Origin: Amycolatopsis sp. NBC_01488
Lineage (GTDB): Bacteria > Actinomycetota > Actinomycetes > Mycobacteriales > Pseudonocardiaceae
DNA: 64,000 bases
Reading direction: 5' to 3'
Assembly: GCF_036227105.1 (NCBI RefSeq)
Contig: NZ_CP109434.1
Span: 1,802,001 to 1,866,000 of the forward strand
Below, piece after piece: positions 26,537 to 35,802 of the stretch (its first letter is position 1; every line of letters begins with the position of its first letter). The notes under the pieces are model-generated. The model searched no databases. It saw only the letters and a program-made list of their open reading frames with translations, and was not told the DNA's origin. Both the position numbers and the translations under genes were made by a program.

Positions 26537-28093
26537 TCAGTGCGCGTCGAGGGTGACCGAGTGCCAGCCGGTGGCGCCGTCCGGGACCGGGTCCGCGCGG
26601 TTCTCCGTCTGGGTGTAGCCGTCCTGGTCGGTCGCGCGGACGGACGCCTGGTGCGTCCCCTTCGGCACGTCCAGCTCGATCCACCACATGCGCCAGGTGT
26701 CCTTGCTGACCTCGGCCGAGAGCGTCGCCGGCTGCCACGGTCCCTGGTCCAGCCGGACCTCCACCTTCGCGATGCCGGTGTGCTGCGCCCACGCCGTGCC
26801 GGCCAGCCGGACCTTGCCCGCGGTCACCCCGGCGAAGCCCGACGGCGTGTCGATCCGGGACTCCGTCTTGATCGGGGCCTGCTCGGCCCAGCCGCGGCTG
26901 AGCCAGTACGCCTGCCGGTCGTCCCACTTGGCGAACTCGAGCGACTCGACCCACTTCGTCGCGGACACGTACCCGTACAGGCCCGGGATGACGATCCGCG
27001 CCGGGAAGCCGTGCTCGATCGGCAGCGGCTCGCCGTTCATGCCGATCGCCAGCATCGCGCCGCGCTGCGGGTCGAGCGCGACGTTCGCCGGGGTGCCGCA
27101 CGTCCAGCCGTCGACGCTGGTGGCGTACATCTGCTCGGCGCCGGCCCGCACGCCGGCTTCGTCGAGCAGGTCGACGAGGTCGACGCCGAGCCAAGTCGCG
27201 TTCGAGATCAGCGGGCCGCCGACCTCGTTGGAGACGCAGGTCAGCGTGACGCGGCGCTCGACCAGCGGCCGGTTGCGGATGTCGGCGTAGGAGAAGGTCA
27301 CCTCGCGGTCGACCATCCCGTGGATCTTGAGGCTCCAGTCCTCGGTGCGGACCTGCGGGACGACCAGCGCGGTGTCGATGCGGTAGAAGTCGCCGTTCGG
27401 CGTGATGAACGGCGGCGAGCCCAGCTTCGCGAAGTCGGCGTCGGCGGGCAGCGACGGCGCGGTGCGCGCGGGGACCAGCGGCCCGACGGCAGCCCGGGAG
27501 TCCTCGGCGTTCTTGCTGGTCCCGGCCACCTGCCCGACGACGGCGGCGATCCCCGAACCGGCGGCGACGCCGATCCCGGCGCGCAGGAACTTCCGGCGGT
27601 CGAAGCCCCGGTCGCGCACCACGTCCGCGGGCAGTGCGACTCGGTGCAGCGAGGTGAACACGACGAGCCCGGCGCCGAGGGCGGCGACCGGCGCGAGCAG
27701 CGAGACCTGCCCGAGGTCGCTGCGCGCGTAGACCGCGGCGACCCCGGCGGCCCCGAGCAGGAAGACGAGCACCTGCCCGGCCCGCGGCGTCCGGCGCGAG
27801 AGCTGGCCCGCGAGCACCGCCAGCAGGACGAGCACGACGCCGAGCCCGATCTTGAGGACCGGCTTGTCCCAGGTGCCCAGCGTTCGCTCGGCCCACTTCA
27901 CGATCCCGGTCGGGCTGTGGTCGATCACGTAGTTGGCGACCGCGATGAACGGCGAAGCGGTGTAACCGACGAAGCCCGCGACGAAGTGCCCGACCCCGAG
28001 GGCGGCGGCCAGCGCCAACAGCCCGATGAGGGTCGCGACGGGCAGCGAAAGCCGCCTCGGTGCTTCGGGCGGCGCTTCCTGCAAGGTGCTCAC
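26537..28093 (-). CDS. Membrane-anchored sulfite-oxidase-like molybdoenzyme
   Basis: 518 residues. Residues 15-150 form about four membrane helices. A twin-arginine motif DRRKFLRAG (165-173) then precedes a fifth hydrophobic segment. The rest is a SUOX-type molybdopterin domain with the Mo-ligand cysteine Cys286 (LTCVSNEVGGPL) and a C-terminal dimerisation domain (about 405-515). The layout implies Sec insertion of the first helices and Tat export of the folded cofactor domain. Start GTG 28093. Substrate and electron acceptor are unknown. Confidence 0.88.
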   Translation of the reverse strand: MSTLQEAPPEAPRRLSLPVATLIGLLALAAALGVGHFVAGFVGYTASPFIAVANYVIDHSPTGIVKWAERTLGTWDKPVLKIGLGVVLVLLAVLAGQLSRRTPRAGQVLVFLLGAAGVAAVYARSDLGQVSLLAPVAALGAGLVVFTSLHRVALPADVVRDRGFDRRKFLRAGIGVAAGSGIAAVVGQVAGTSKNAEDSRAAVGPLVPARTAPSLPADADFAKLGSPPFITPNGDFYRIDTALVVPQVRTEDWSLKIHGMVDREVTFSYADIRNRPLVERRVTLTCVSNEVGGPLISNATWLGVDLVDLLDEAGVRAGAEQMYATSVDGWTCGTPANVALDPQRGAMLAIGMNGEPLPIEHGFPARIVIPGLYGYVSATKWVESLEFAKWDDRQAYWLSRGWAEQAPIKTESRIDTPSGFAGVTAGKVRLAGTAWAQHTGIAKVEVRLDQGPWQPATLSAEVSKDTWRMWWIELDVPKGTHQASVRATDQDGYTQTENRADPVPDGATGWHSVTLDAH

Positions 28094-28157
28094 GCCTCCA
28101 TCTTCGGAGCAGTCGCTCCGGAAGGCTGCCCGATCCCCCTTACGAGCGTGTTACGGC

Positions 28158-28394
28158 TCAGGCGAGGGCCTTCCGCAGCCGGTCTTCCTCCACGCGCCAG
28201 TAGCCGTGCTCGGCGCCGTCGACCAGGATCACCGGGACGCGGTCGCCGTACTCCGCGCGCCACTCCGGGTCCGTGTCGACGTCTTCGGTCTTCCACGTGG
28301 CTCCGACCTCGCCGCAGATCCGGGCGACGTCCGCCTCCGCGACCTCGCAGAGGTGGCAGCCCACCCGGCTCATCACCGTCACTTCGTGCGCCAT
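28158..28394 (-). CDS. Glutaredoxin family protein
   Basis: 78-residue thioredoxin-fold protein with the redox pair Cys13-His-Leu-Cys16 (VGCHLCEVAEADV) and a cis-proline in RVPVILVDG. The DUF836/glutaredoxin-like group is common in actinobacteria, where mycothiol replaces glutathione; the electron donor is therefore uncertain. A similar gene lies upstream of hemA in mycobacteria. It starts 10 bp after the acyl-CoA synthetase stop. Confidence 0.88.
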   Translation of the reverse strand: MAHEVTVMSRVGCHLCEVAEADVARICGEVGATWKTEDVDTDPEWRAEYGDRVPVILVDGAEHGYWRVEEDRLRKALA

Positions 28395-28404
28395 GACGTC
28401 CTTA

Positions 28405-29922
28405 CTACCGCAACCGCACGCGGCGCAGCTTGCCGGTGGCCGAGTGCGGCAGCGACTCGGCGAACTCGACCGCGTGCGGCACCTTGTACCCGGCCAGGTG
28501 GGCCGCGCAGTGGTCGACGACCTGCTGCTCCGACAGCGACGCCCCGGCCGCCGGCACCACGAACGCCTTCACCGCTTCGCCGCTTCGCTCGTCGACGACA
28601 CCGACGACCGCCGCCTCGGCCACCTCGGACAGCTGCCCGATGACCTCCTCGACCTCGCGTGGGAAGACGTTGAAGCCGTTGACGATGATCAGGTCGTTGG
28701 CCCGGTCGACCAGGTGCAGGTCGCCGTCGACGTCGAGGTAGCCGACGTCGCCGGTGCGGAACCAGCCCTCGTCGTCGGGCCCGTGGCCGCCATCGGGCCA
28801 GTAGCCGGAGAACAGGTTCGCGCCGCGGATCGACACCAGCCCGGTCTCGCCCTCGGCCTCGAAGACGTCGTCGACGTCGTCCGGGTCGAGCGGCACGGCC
28901 TGGTCGGTGCCGTCGCTGTCCACCAGCCGCAGCTCGACGCCGGGCAGCGGCCGCCCGACCGAACCGGGCTTCGGGTAGCCCGTGACCAGCGTCGACGTCA
29001 CCACCGGCGCGCACTCGGTGAGGCCGTAGCCCTCGTAGACGTCGAGACCGGTGGCCTCGCGGATCGCGCCAAGCACCTTCGGGTGCAGCGGCGCGGCGCC
29101 CGACGTCATCCGCCGGACGGTGGTCAGCTTCGCCTGCAGTTCGTCGGTGCCGAGCGCGGCGAACTCCGCGTACATCGTCGGGACGCCGGTGATCGTCGTG
29201 ACGCCGTGCTCGGCGCAGTCGTCCAGCGTGCGCTGCGCTTCGAACCGCTCCGACAGGACCGCCGTCGCGCCCGCGGACACGGCCTGCAGCAGACCGGGCC
29301 CGAGGCCGTAGACGTGGAAGAGCGGGATGGTGATCAGCACGCGGTCGTCGTGCGTGAGGACGCCTTCGACACCGCCCAGCTGCGCCAAGTTCGCCAGCAG
29401 CGCGCGGTGCGACAGCATCACGCCGCGCGGCGGGCCGGTGGTGCCCGAGGTGTACGAGACGACGGCGATGTCCTCCCCGGAGCCCGCCCGGCCGTCGTCG
29501 ACGATTTCGCTTGGTCCATCCGGGTCGGATTCCGGAGTGAGACCCGTCACGCCGTCGGGGAGCACCTCGTCGGCGTCGCGCGTGATGACAACCTTGGCAC
29601 CGCTGTGCCCGAGCAGCTTCTCCAGCTCCGGCCCGGGCGCCTGCGGCGACAGCGGCACGACGACCGCGCCGGCGCGCAGTGCACCGAAGAAAGCGACCAC
29701 GAAGTCCACCGACGTCGGCAGCCGCAGCGCGACCCGGTCGCCCGGCTCGACACCGGCACCCGCGAGCCGCCCGGCCTGCGCCTGGACGGCGGCCTCGACC
29801 TGGCGGTACGTCAGGCCGCGCCCGGTCCCGGTCTCCCGCACGGCCGGGTGGTCCGGCCACGTGGCCGCGGCCCGCGTGAGCAGCCCGCCGACCCCCGGCT
29901 GCGTCCCCTCTGGAGCACTCAT
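28405..29922 (-). CDS. AMP-dependent acyl-CoA synthetase
   Basis: 505 residues of the adenylate-forming superfamily. The phosphate loop YTSGTTGPPRG is near 165, then YEGYGLTECAP, RTGDVGYLD, and the catalytic Lys in SATGKLRRVR near the C-terminus. ATG 29922 is supported by AGGAGAGG upstream on the minus strand; an earlier in-frame start is less likely. Probably activates fatty or other carboxylic acids; the chain length cannot be told. It diverges from bldN across 313 bp. Confidence 0.9.
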   Translation of the reverse strand: MSAPEGTQPGVGGLLTRAAATWPDHPAVRETGTGRGLTYRQVEAAVQAQAGRLAGAGVEPGDRVALRLPTSVDFVVAFFGALRAGAVVVPLSPQAPGPELEKLLGHSGAKVVITRDADEVLPDGVTGLTPESDPDGPSEIVDDGRAGSGEDIAVVSYTSGTTGPPRGVMLSHRALLANLAQLGGVEGVLTHDDRVLITIPLFHVYGLGPGLLQAVSAGATAVLSERFEAQRTLDDCAEHGVTTITGVPTMYAEFAALGTDELQAKLTTVRRMTSGAAPLHPKVLGAIREATGLDVYEGYGLTECAPVVTSTLVTGYPKPGSVGRPLPGVELRLVDSDGTDQAVPLDPDDVDDVFEAEGETGLVSIRGANLFSGYWPDGGHGPDDEGWFRTGDVGYLDVDGDLHLVDRANDLIIVNGFNVFPREVEEVIGQLSEVAEAAVVGVVDERSGEAVKAFVVPAAGASLSEQQVVDHCAAHLAGYKVPHAVEFAESLPHSATGKLRRVRLR

Positions 29923-30132
29923 CCGCGGTCCACCTCTCCTCGCCGGGCCCAAACCGTTGCAAGTCTGTCATTCGGAGCGACGTCATGGGTGCTGACCGCG
30001 AGCGTCGCGTCTGTGCAACCCCGGAACCACTACCTACTTCGCGGTAACTACACGTATGCTGCACTGCGTCGCGGGGTGGTGTTGATCACCGCCGCGACCG
30101 GAGAGAGGGAGTCGCCGTGACGAACTTGCCTG

Positions 30133-30148
30133 CCCACGAGGTCGTGGG
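30133..30148. promoter_or_regulatory. Palindrome in the bldN upstream region
   Basis: CCCACGA-gg-TCGTGGG, a perfect dyad about 90 bp before the bldN ATG. The gap 29923-30235 holds no gene. It also contains GGTG-ttgat-CACC (30078-30090) and TATGCT (30055-30060), but no certain promoter or BldD box. Confidence 0.4.
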
Positions 30149-30235
30149 GCATGCGAGCCGGCAGGCCCCTGCTCGTCCGTGGTCCGGGGGTACCGTGGCC
30201 CACTGGGTCAGAGCCGCCGCCGGAGGTGCCGCCCG

Positions 30236-30934
30236 ATGACCGTGCCGACCGCCGTGAGCCGTGGGCCCGTCTTCATGTTCGCCGAGCGCGTGTTCGGGCG
30301 CTCGGCGTCCGTGCCGCTGAGCAGGCAGGCCGCCGCCTCCGACGACGAGCGCGCCGAAGCCGCCAAGGCCGAGGCGTGGGACCTGGTGCGCGCCGCGCAG
30401 GACGGCGACTCGTCCGCGTTCGGCCGGCTCTACGACCGCTACGTCGACGTCGTCTACCGGTACGTGCTGTTCCGGCTCGGCGACCGCGACCTCGCCGAGG
30501 ACGTCACGAGCGAGACGTTCCTGCGCGCGCTGCGCCGGATCACGTCGGTGAGCTACCAAGGCCGTGACGTCGGCGCCTGGTTCGTCACCATCGCCCGCAA
30601 CCTCGTGCTCGACCACGTCAAGTCGAGCCGCTTCCGCCTCGAGGTCGTCACCGACGAGGTGACCGAGCCGGGCTCGGCGCCGTTCAGCGTCGGCGCGAGC
30701 GTCCAGGCGGGGCCCGAGCAGGAGGCGATCAGCCGCGCGACCCGCACCGAGCTGCTCCGCTGCGTCGCCGAACTGGGCGATGACCAGCGGGAATGCATCA
30801 TCCTGCGGTTCCTGCAGGGGCTGTCGGTGGCGGAGACGGCCGAGATCATGAACCGCAACGAGGGCGCGATCAAGGCGCTGCAGCACCGCGCGGTACGCCG
30901 TTTGGCACAACTTCTGCCCACCGGATTGCGCTGA
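30236..30934 (+). CDS. bldN: BldN, ECF sigma factor
   Basis: 232 residues. An N-terminal extension of about 55 residues precedes region 2 (FGRLYDRYVDVVYRYVLFRL, TSETFLRALRRI) and region 4 (RFLQGLSVAETAEIMNRNEG). Close similarity to Streptomyces BldN (QGRD.GAW.VTIARNLV.DH.KSSRFRLEV), needed there for aerial growth. ATG 30236 is supported by GGAGG at 30222-30226. Its likely anti-sigma gene follows 115 bp later. The N-terminal extension may be processed, as in BldN, but that is inference. Confidence 0.9.
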   Translation: MTVPTAVSRGPVFMFAERVFGRSASVPLSRQAAASDDERAEAAKAEAWDLVRAAQDGDSSAFGRLYDRYVDVVYRYVLFRLGDRDLAEDVTSETFLRALRRITSVSYQGRDVGAWFVTIARNLVLDHVKSSRFRLEVVTDEVTEPGSAPFSVGASVQAGPEQEAISRATRTELLRCVAELGDDQRECIILRFLQGLSVAETAEIMNRNEGAIKALQHRAVRRLAQLLPTGLR

Positions 30935-31049
30935 TCCCGCGAACTTTTCGGCCCGTCGACCGAAACCGGTAACCCCGGCGGCTTCTTAATCGTTACTCCT
31001 GCCAGACCGGCGTTACCGAGCCGGCCATGGCCCGAGATGGAGCTGCGCA

Positions 31050-32120
31050 GTGAGGTTTGCGCGTGAGCGAGCCGAGATCGACCGGTTCGCGCGTGCCCTG
31101 GAGCCGTCCCCGGTACGCCGGGACGGCGAGTTCGCCGACGAACTGGCCCTCGTCGGCGCCCTGCGCGAGCTCGGTGCGGCCGGGGCCCCGGACCTGGAGA
31201 CCCGGCAGCGGATCCACGCGGAGATCGCGGGCCGCCTGGAGACGGCGGCGGCCACCCCGAGTCGGAGGTGGCGGCCGCGGACCGCCGACCTGGTGGCCGC
31301 CGCGCTCTTCCTCTTCCTCGTCCTCTCCGGCCTGACGCTGGTGCTCTCCCGCGACGCGCTGCCGGGCGGCCCGCTCTACGGCGTCAAGCGGGCCGGTGAG
31401 TCGGCGGCGCTGGGCCTGACGTTCGGCGACCAGGCGAAGGCGCGCAAGCACCTCGAGTTCGCCACCAACCGCGTCACCGAGCTGAGCGAGCTGGCCGCGC
31501 AGGGCGCCGGCGAGGCCGACTACCGAACCGCGTACGACGACTTCGCCACCGACCTCAAGGCGGGCGTCGCCCAGATGTCGGCGGCGGCGACCAGCGACGG
31601 TGGCGGCACGCAGGCGCTGTCCGACGTCCGGCTGTGGGCGCGCAACCAGGCGGCTCGGCTGGCGGCGCAGCAGCCCACGCTCCCGGCGGACGCGGCGACG
31701 GTGTTCGGTGACGCGCGCGACCTGCTCGGCAAGGTCCAGGAGCGCACGAGCGGGCTCGTCGAGCGGATGAACTGCTACCAGATCACCACCGGCACGTCCG
31801 ACGACCTTGGCCCGCTCCCGGCGACCGGCGAGTGCACGCCGCGGCCGGCCCCTTCGGCGGGTGGCGAGCCGGCCTCGTCGGCACCGCAGTCGTCCGCCGA
31901 GAGCACCCCGCCGACGCCGACCGGCACGCAGCTGCCGCCGTCGGACGCCGCGTCGACGCCGGGCATCCCGGTGCCGAGCGGCGGAGTGACGCCGCCGCCG
32001 GTCTACGGCCAGACCCCGACGACCACGCAGCGGCCGCCGGTGACCTCGACCACGCAGCCGCCGCCGCTGGTTTCGATCCCGCCGCTGCTCCCGGGTCTGC
32101 CGCCGATCGTGATCGGCTGA
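31050..32120 (+). CDS. rsbN: RsbN-like anti-sigma factor, DUF5667 membrane protein
   Basis: 356 residues. A cytoplasmic N-terminus of about 75 residues that can bind a sigma factor, one membrane helix (about 80-100), an extracytoplasmic DUF5667 helical domain ([20 protein letters not shown].., [16 protein letters not shown]; about 105-230), and a Pro/Thr/Ser-rich tail of about 100 residues. Start GTG 31050. In Streptomyces RsbN is the anti-sigma factor of BldN and the gene order is the same. The long tail suggests reach into the cell wall. Confidence 0.85.
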   Translation: MRFARERAEIDRFARALEPSPVRRDGEFADELALVGALRELGAAGAPDLETRQRIHAEIAGRLETAAATPSRRWRPRTADLVAAALFLFLVLSGLTLVLSRDALPGGPLYGVKRAGESAALGLTFGDQAKARKHLEFATNRVTELSELAAQGAGEADYRTAYDDFATDLKAGVAQMSAAATSDGGGTQALSDVRLWARNQAARLAAQQPTLPADAATVFGDARDLLGKVQERTSGLVERMNCYQITTGTSDDLGPLPATGECTPRPAPSAGGEPASSAPQSSAESTPPTPTGTQLPPSDAASTPGIPVPSGGVTPPPVYGQTPTTTQRPPVTSTTQPPPLVSIPPLLPGLPPIVIG

Positions 32121-32193
32121 GGTCCGGGCCACACCTGCGACGGCGCGGTGGGCGGCTCGCTACGCTGTGCGAAGGATCCGGACGTTCGCAGGG

Positions 32194-32219
32194 ACGTGGC
32201 CAGACGTGGGCAGACGTGG
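32194..32219 (+). repeat. Tandem 10-bp repeat at a ribosome binding site
   Basis: ACGTGGCCAG, ACGTGGGCAG and ACGTGGAGGC start at 32194, 32204 and 32214. The third copy forms the GGAGG of the next gene. One helical turn of spacing would suit a regulator bound to one face. Confidence 0.5.
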
Positions 32220-32230
32220 AGGCGGTGTGC

Positions 32231-33124
32231 GTGTCAGCTTGGCGTGGCAGGGATAAGAGTCAGGAGCTGGAACGGCTCGCCGCGCTCGCGGGCGAGGCGT
32301 CGGCCGAGGCCGCCCACGCCCGAGTGGTCGCCGAACCCTCCGCCCCGCCCGCACCGCCGGACCTCACCGCCGCGGCGTTCTTCGACGTCGACAACACGAT
32401 GATGATGGGCGCGTCGATCTTCTACTTCGCCCGCGGCCTCGCGGCGCGGAAGTTCTTCACGTCGTCGGACCTGGCCGGTTTCGTCTGGGGCCAGATCAAG
32501 TTCCGCCTCGGCGGCCGCGAGAACAAAGAGGACATCAAGACCCACCGCGAACGCGCACTGTCCTTTGTGGCCGGACGCACGGTGGCCGAGCTGACGTCGA
32601 TCAGCGAAGAGATCTACGACGAGCTGATGGCGGACAAGATCTGGTCCGGCACGCGCGCGCTCGCCCAGATGCACCTGGACGCGGGCCAGCGCGTCTGGCT
32701 GGTCACGGCGACCCCGATCGAGCTGGCGGCGATCATCTCGCGCCGGCTGGGGCTCACCGGGGCACTGGGCACGGTCGCGGAGACCCGTGACGGCGTGTAC
32801 ACCGGCCGCCTGGTGGGAGACCTGCTGCACGGCCGCGCGAAGGCGCACGCGGTGCGGGCCCTGGCGTCCCGCGAGGGCCTGAACCTCAAGCGCTGCACGG
32901 CTTATTCGGACTCGGCGAACGACATCCCGATGCTGTCGGCGGTGGGCACCGCGGTGGCGGTCAACCCGGATGGTGGCCTTCGGGACGTCGCGCGGGCTCG
33001 CGGCTGGGAGATCCGCGACTTCCGGACCGGCCGCAAGGCGGCGAAGATCGGCGTGCCGTCGGTGCTCGGTGCGGGCGCGCTCGCCGGAGCGGTGGCGGCG
33101 GGCATGGCCTACCGCCGTCGCTGA
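32231..33124 (+). CDS. HAD-IB hydrolase, SerB1-like phosphatase
   Basis: 297 residues. The HAD motif I is FFDVDNT (Asp52 nucleophile, Asp54), motif II is in VTATPIE, and motif III/IV is [12 protein letters not shown]-terminal hydrophobic stretch with a basic end ([17 protein letters not shown]) may anchor it in the membrane. GTG 32231 has GGAGG 8 bp upstream; GTG 32225 is too close. The subfamily includes phosphoserine-phosphatase-like enzymes; the substrate is not proven. Confidence 0.85.
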   Translation: MSAWRGRDKSQELERLAALAGEASAEAAHARVVAEPSAPPAPPDLTAAAFFDVDNTMMMGASIFYFARGLAARKFFTSSDLAGFVWGQIKFRLGGRENKEDIKTHRERALSFVAGRTVAELTSISEEIYDELMADKIWSGTRALAQMHLDAGQRVWLVTATPIELAAIISRRLGLTGALGTVAETRDGVYTGRLVGDLLHGRAKAHAVRALASREGLNLKRCTAYSDSANDIPMLSAVGTAVAVNPDGGLRDVARARGWEIRDFRTGRKAAKIGVPSVLGAGALAGAVAAGMAYRRR

Positions 33125-33138
33125 GCACGGCGCCGGCG

Positions 33139-34245
33139 TCAGCCGCGGAAGACCGACTTCCGCTGCGAGAGCCGCCGGTACAGCGTCTGCTGGATCGACT
33201 CGCGCACCTGGTCCGTCAGCTGGAACACCAGCATCGGGTCCTCCACCGCCTCCGGGCCGTACGCGTCCGTCGCGATCGGCTCGCCGAACTCGATGCTCCA
33301 CTTCGTCGGCAGCGGGATCGCGCCCAGTGCCCCGAACAGCGGGAAGAACGGCGTCACCGGGAAGTACGGCAGCCCGAACATCCGCGCCAGGAGCTTGATG
33401 TCGCCCAGCTTCGGGTAGATCTCCTCCGCGCCGATCACCGACACCGGGATGATCGGGACGCCCGCGCGCAGGGCCGCCGACACGAAGCCGCCGCGGCCGA
33501 AGCGCTGCAGCTTGTACCGCGACGAGAACGGCTTGCCGACGCCCTTGAAGCCCTCCGGCCACACGCCGACCAGCTCACCCTTGCCCAGCAGGCGTTCCGC
33601 GTCCGCGTTGCAGGCCAGCGTCTGGCCGGACTTGCGAGCGAACGAGCCCACCAGCGGCACCTGGAACACCAGGTCCGCGCCGAGGCCGCGCAGGTGACGG
33701 CCGCCGGTTTCGTCGTGGACCGCCACCGCCGTCATCAACGAGTCCAGCGGCAGCGTGCCCGAGTGGTTCGACACCAGGAGCGCGCCGCCTTCGACCGGCA
33801 GGTTCTCGACGCCGAACGTGTCGACGCGGAACCACTTCTTGTACAGCGCGCGCAGGGGCGGCAGGAACACCGCGTCGGTCAGCTCGGCGTCGAAGCCGAA
33901 CTCGTCGACCGTGTAGTCGCCGGTCAGCCGGTCGCGGATGAAGCCGAGCGCCGACCGCGCGGCGTCCGACAGCGGCTCCTCGGGAGCCGGCTGGTCCGCG
34001 CCGGGGAAGGCGACGACCGGCGCGTCCGCGCGGGCCGCTTCCTCCTCGCGAAGGTCACGTTCAGCAGTAAGAGCGTCCGGCTTCTCCCGGCCCGGTCCGT
34101 GCAGGGGGATGACCTGTGCCTCGGCACCGCCCACCGTTTCCGCCTCGCTTCCGAAGTCGTCCAAGTCGTGCGGTCTGCTGTAATAACCGGAGCTTCGCTC
34201 CGGGCCGGGGGCTCCGCCACCCGGACCCCCGAAGGGCCTGCTCAT
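33139..34245 (-). CDS. Lysophospholipid acyltransferase family protein
   Basis: 368 residues. A long charged N-terminus (about 120) precedes a PlsC-like domain with SNHSGTLPLDS near residue 155 and the VWPEGFKGVGKP substrate loop. The histidine-aspartate spacing is H-X6-D here, not the usual H-X4-D, as in the DAGAT-like branch seen in Rv0502 (from memory). ATG 34245 overlaps the stop of the epimerase gene (ATGA), indicating a shared operon. Probably acylates a lipid at the membrane. Confidence 0.87.
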   Translation of the reverse strand: MSRPFGGPGGGAPGPERSSGYYSRPHDLDDFGSEAETVGGAEAQVIPLHGPGREKPDALTAERDLREEEAARADAPVVAFPGADQPAPEEPLSDAARSALGFIRDRLTGDYTVDEFGFDAELTDAVFLPPLRALYKKWFRVDTFGVENLPVEGGALLVSNHSGTLPLDSLMTAVAVHDETGGRHLRGLGADLVFQVPLVGSFARKSGQTLACNADAERLLGKGELVGVWPEGFKGVGKPFSSRYKLQRFGRGGFVSAALRAGVPIIPVSVIGAEEIYPKLGDIKLLARMFGLPYFPVTPFFPLFGALGAIPLPTKWSIEFGEPIATDAYGPEAVEDPMLVFQLTDQVRESIQQTLYRRLSQRKSVFRG

Positions 34246-35288
34246 CGGCTTGACTGCCCGGTCGCTGCGGCGACGAGCACTTTGCTTGCCAGGCCCGCCA
34301 GCTTGCCGCCGTCGAGCACCGGCCGGAGCCCGCGTCCGACGATGTAGTCGTCGAACGCCTCACGCGTGGTCCACCGCGGGGTGTAGCCGAATTCGCTCTT
34401 CAGCTTGGCGATGTCGACGACCCGGCCGAAGTTCAGCAGCCGGACCTGGTCGGCGGAGAAGTCCACGACGCGGGCGCCGCGCAGGACCTTGCCGACCGAG
34501 GGCATCGCACCCCGCGGCATGGGCAGCTCGACCCGGCCCGCTCGCCGGATCGCCTGCGAGAGGGTGAGTACCCCCTCCGAGCCGACGTTGAAGACGCCGG
34601 GCTTGTCGTTCAGGCTCGCGCGTTCCAGCACCGCCAGCGCGTCCGCGGAGTGCAGCAGCTGGATCCGGGCGTCGAACCCGAAAACGGTCGGCACCACCGG
34701 AAGCGCGAAGTAGCGCGAAAGGACGGTGTCGGTCGACGGCCCGATGATGTTGGCGAAGCGGAACAGCGTCGTGGTGATGTCGGGACGGCGCCGCACCAGG
34801 CCGCGCACGTACCCCTCCATCTCGACGGCGTCCTTCGCGTACCCGCTGGTCGACGTCGGGATGAGCTCGGAGTCCTCGGTGAACACCGCCTGCGAGCGGG
34901 CGCCGGCGCCGTACACCGCCGCCGTCGACTTGACGACCAGCTTGCGCACCAGCGGCGAGCGCTGGCACGCGGCCAGCAGCCGCATGGTGCCGATGACGTT
35001 GACTTCCTTGATCGCGGTGCGGCGCCCCGGCCCGGCCGGGTGCGCGGTGCACGACGCGTGCACCACCGTGTCGACCTTCGCGGTGCTGATCACCTTGGCG
35101 ATCAGCGGGTTCCGGATGTCCGCGCGGACGAATTCCGCGTGCCCCATGCGCTGCAGGACCGCCTTGTCCGGGGCGACCGTGTCGACACCGATGACCCGTT
35201 CGAAGTCGGGGTTGTTGCCCAGCCGGGCGAGGAGCTTCCCGCCCAGCTCCCCGGCGACCCCGGTGACGAGCACGATGTTCGACGGCAT
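34242..35288 (-). CDS. NAD-dependent epimerase/dehydratase, GalE2-like
   Basis: 348-residue extended short-chain dehydrogenase. The nucleotide motif VTGVAGELGGKLLA (8-21) and STAAVYG (catalytic serine region) are clear. The tyrosine in SGYAKDAVEME has lysine at +2, not +4, so the usual YxxxK pair is not obvious. It corresponds in place to mycobacterial Rv0501, which was named galE2 by similarity only. Substrate unknown. Confidence 0.82.
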   Translation of the reverse strand: MPSNIVLVTGVAGELGGKLLARLGNNPDFERVIGVDTVAPDKAVLQRMGHAEFVRADIRNPLIAKVISTAKVDTVVHASCTAHPAGPGRRTAIKEVNVIGTMRLLAACQRSPLVRKLVVKSTAAVYGAGARSQAVFTEDSELIPTSTSGYAKDAVEMEGYVRGLVRRRPDITTTLFRFANIIGPSTDTVLSRYFALPVVPTVFGFDARIQLLHSADALAVLERASLNDKPGVFNVGSEGVLTLSQAIRRAGRVELPMPRGAMPSVGKVLRGARVVDFSADQVRLLNFGRVVDIAKLKSEFGYTPRWTTREAFDDYIVGRGLRPVLDGGKLAGLASKVLVAAATGQSSR

Positions 35289-35497
35289 TCGACTCCCTGC
35301 GGCGTAGGGGCGTGTGGGGGTGGACGATCACCCGAAGTGCGCGGGCCTGCACTCACTGGAAGCATCGCGCGGACGCCCTGGCGATGTTACCGCTCATCAG
35401 TGGTAGCTCAGGGGTGTCTTACGTGCTATTAACCGATTCGCGCCGGAATGCGACGAAGGCCTCACTCGAACGGGGGGAACCGACCCGCCACATGGAC

Positions 35498-35526
35498 GTG
35501 GCCCGTCCAGAGACTGGACGGGCCAC
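35498..35526 (-). terminator. Strong hairpin after the bS22-type gene
   Basis: GTGGCCCGTCCAG (35498-35510) and CTGGACGGGCCAC (35514-35526) pair perfectly around AGA, 20 bp after the stop at 35546. The gap 35289-35545 holds nothing else that I can identify. Confidence 0.75.
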
Positions 35527-35545
35527 GGCTACGCACGGCTGGGTC

Positions 35546-35647
35546 TTACTTGCCGGCCTTGCGACGCTGCACTCGCGTGCGGCGAAGCAGCTTGCGGTGC
35601 TTCTTCTTCGACATGCGCTTACGGCGCTTCTTGATCACAGAGCCCAT
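35546..35647 (-). CDS. 33-residue basic protein, bS22/AURKAIP1 type
   Basis: Very basic: [19 protein letters not shown] at the start, then [14 protein letters not shown]. This is the AURKAIP1/COX24-type sequence, known in mycobacteria as ribosomal protein bS22 near the decoding centre (Rv0500B position, from memory). ATG 35647 has AAGGAG upstream on the minus strand. A strong terminator follows. Confidence 0.88.
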   Translation of the reverse strand: MGSVIKKRRKRMSKKKHRKLLRRTRVQRRKAGK

Positions 35648-35802
35648 GGGCGCTCCTTAGGTCGTCGTCGGTCACGCTGCCCGGCGCAGCGTCCAACGGG
35701 TGGAGCGCACAGGCACGAGCGGTTTTCCAGGTTACCCGTCACCCGGGGCGGGCCGGTCAGCGGGCACGTCGTAGCACGGCGCGCCGCTGGCCGAGACGTG
35801 GA

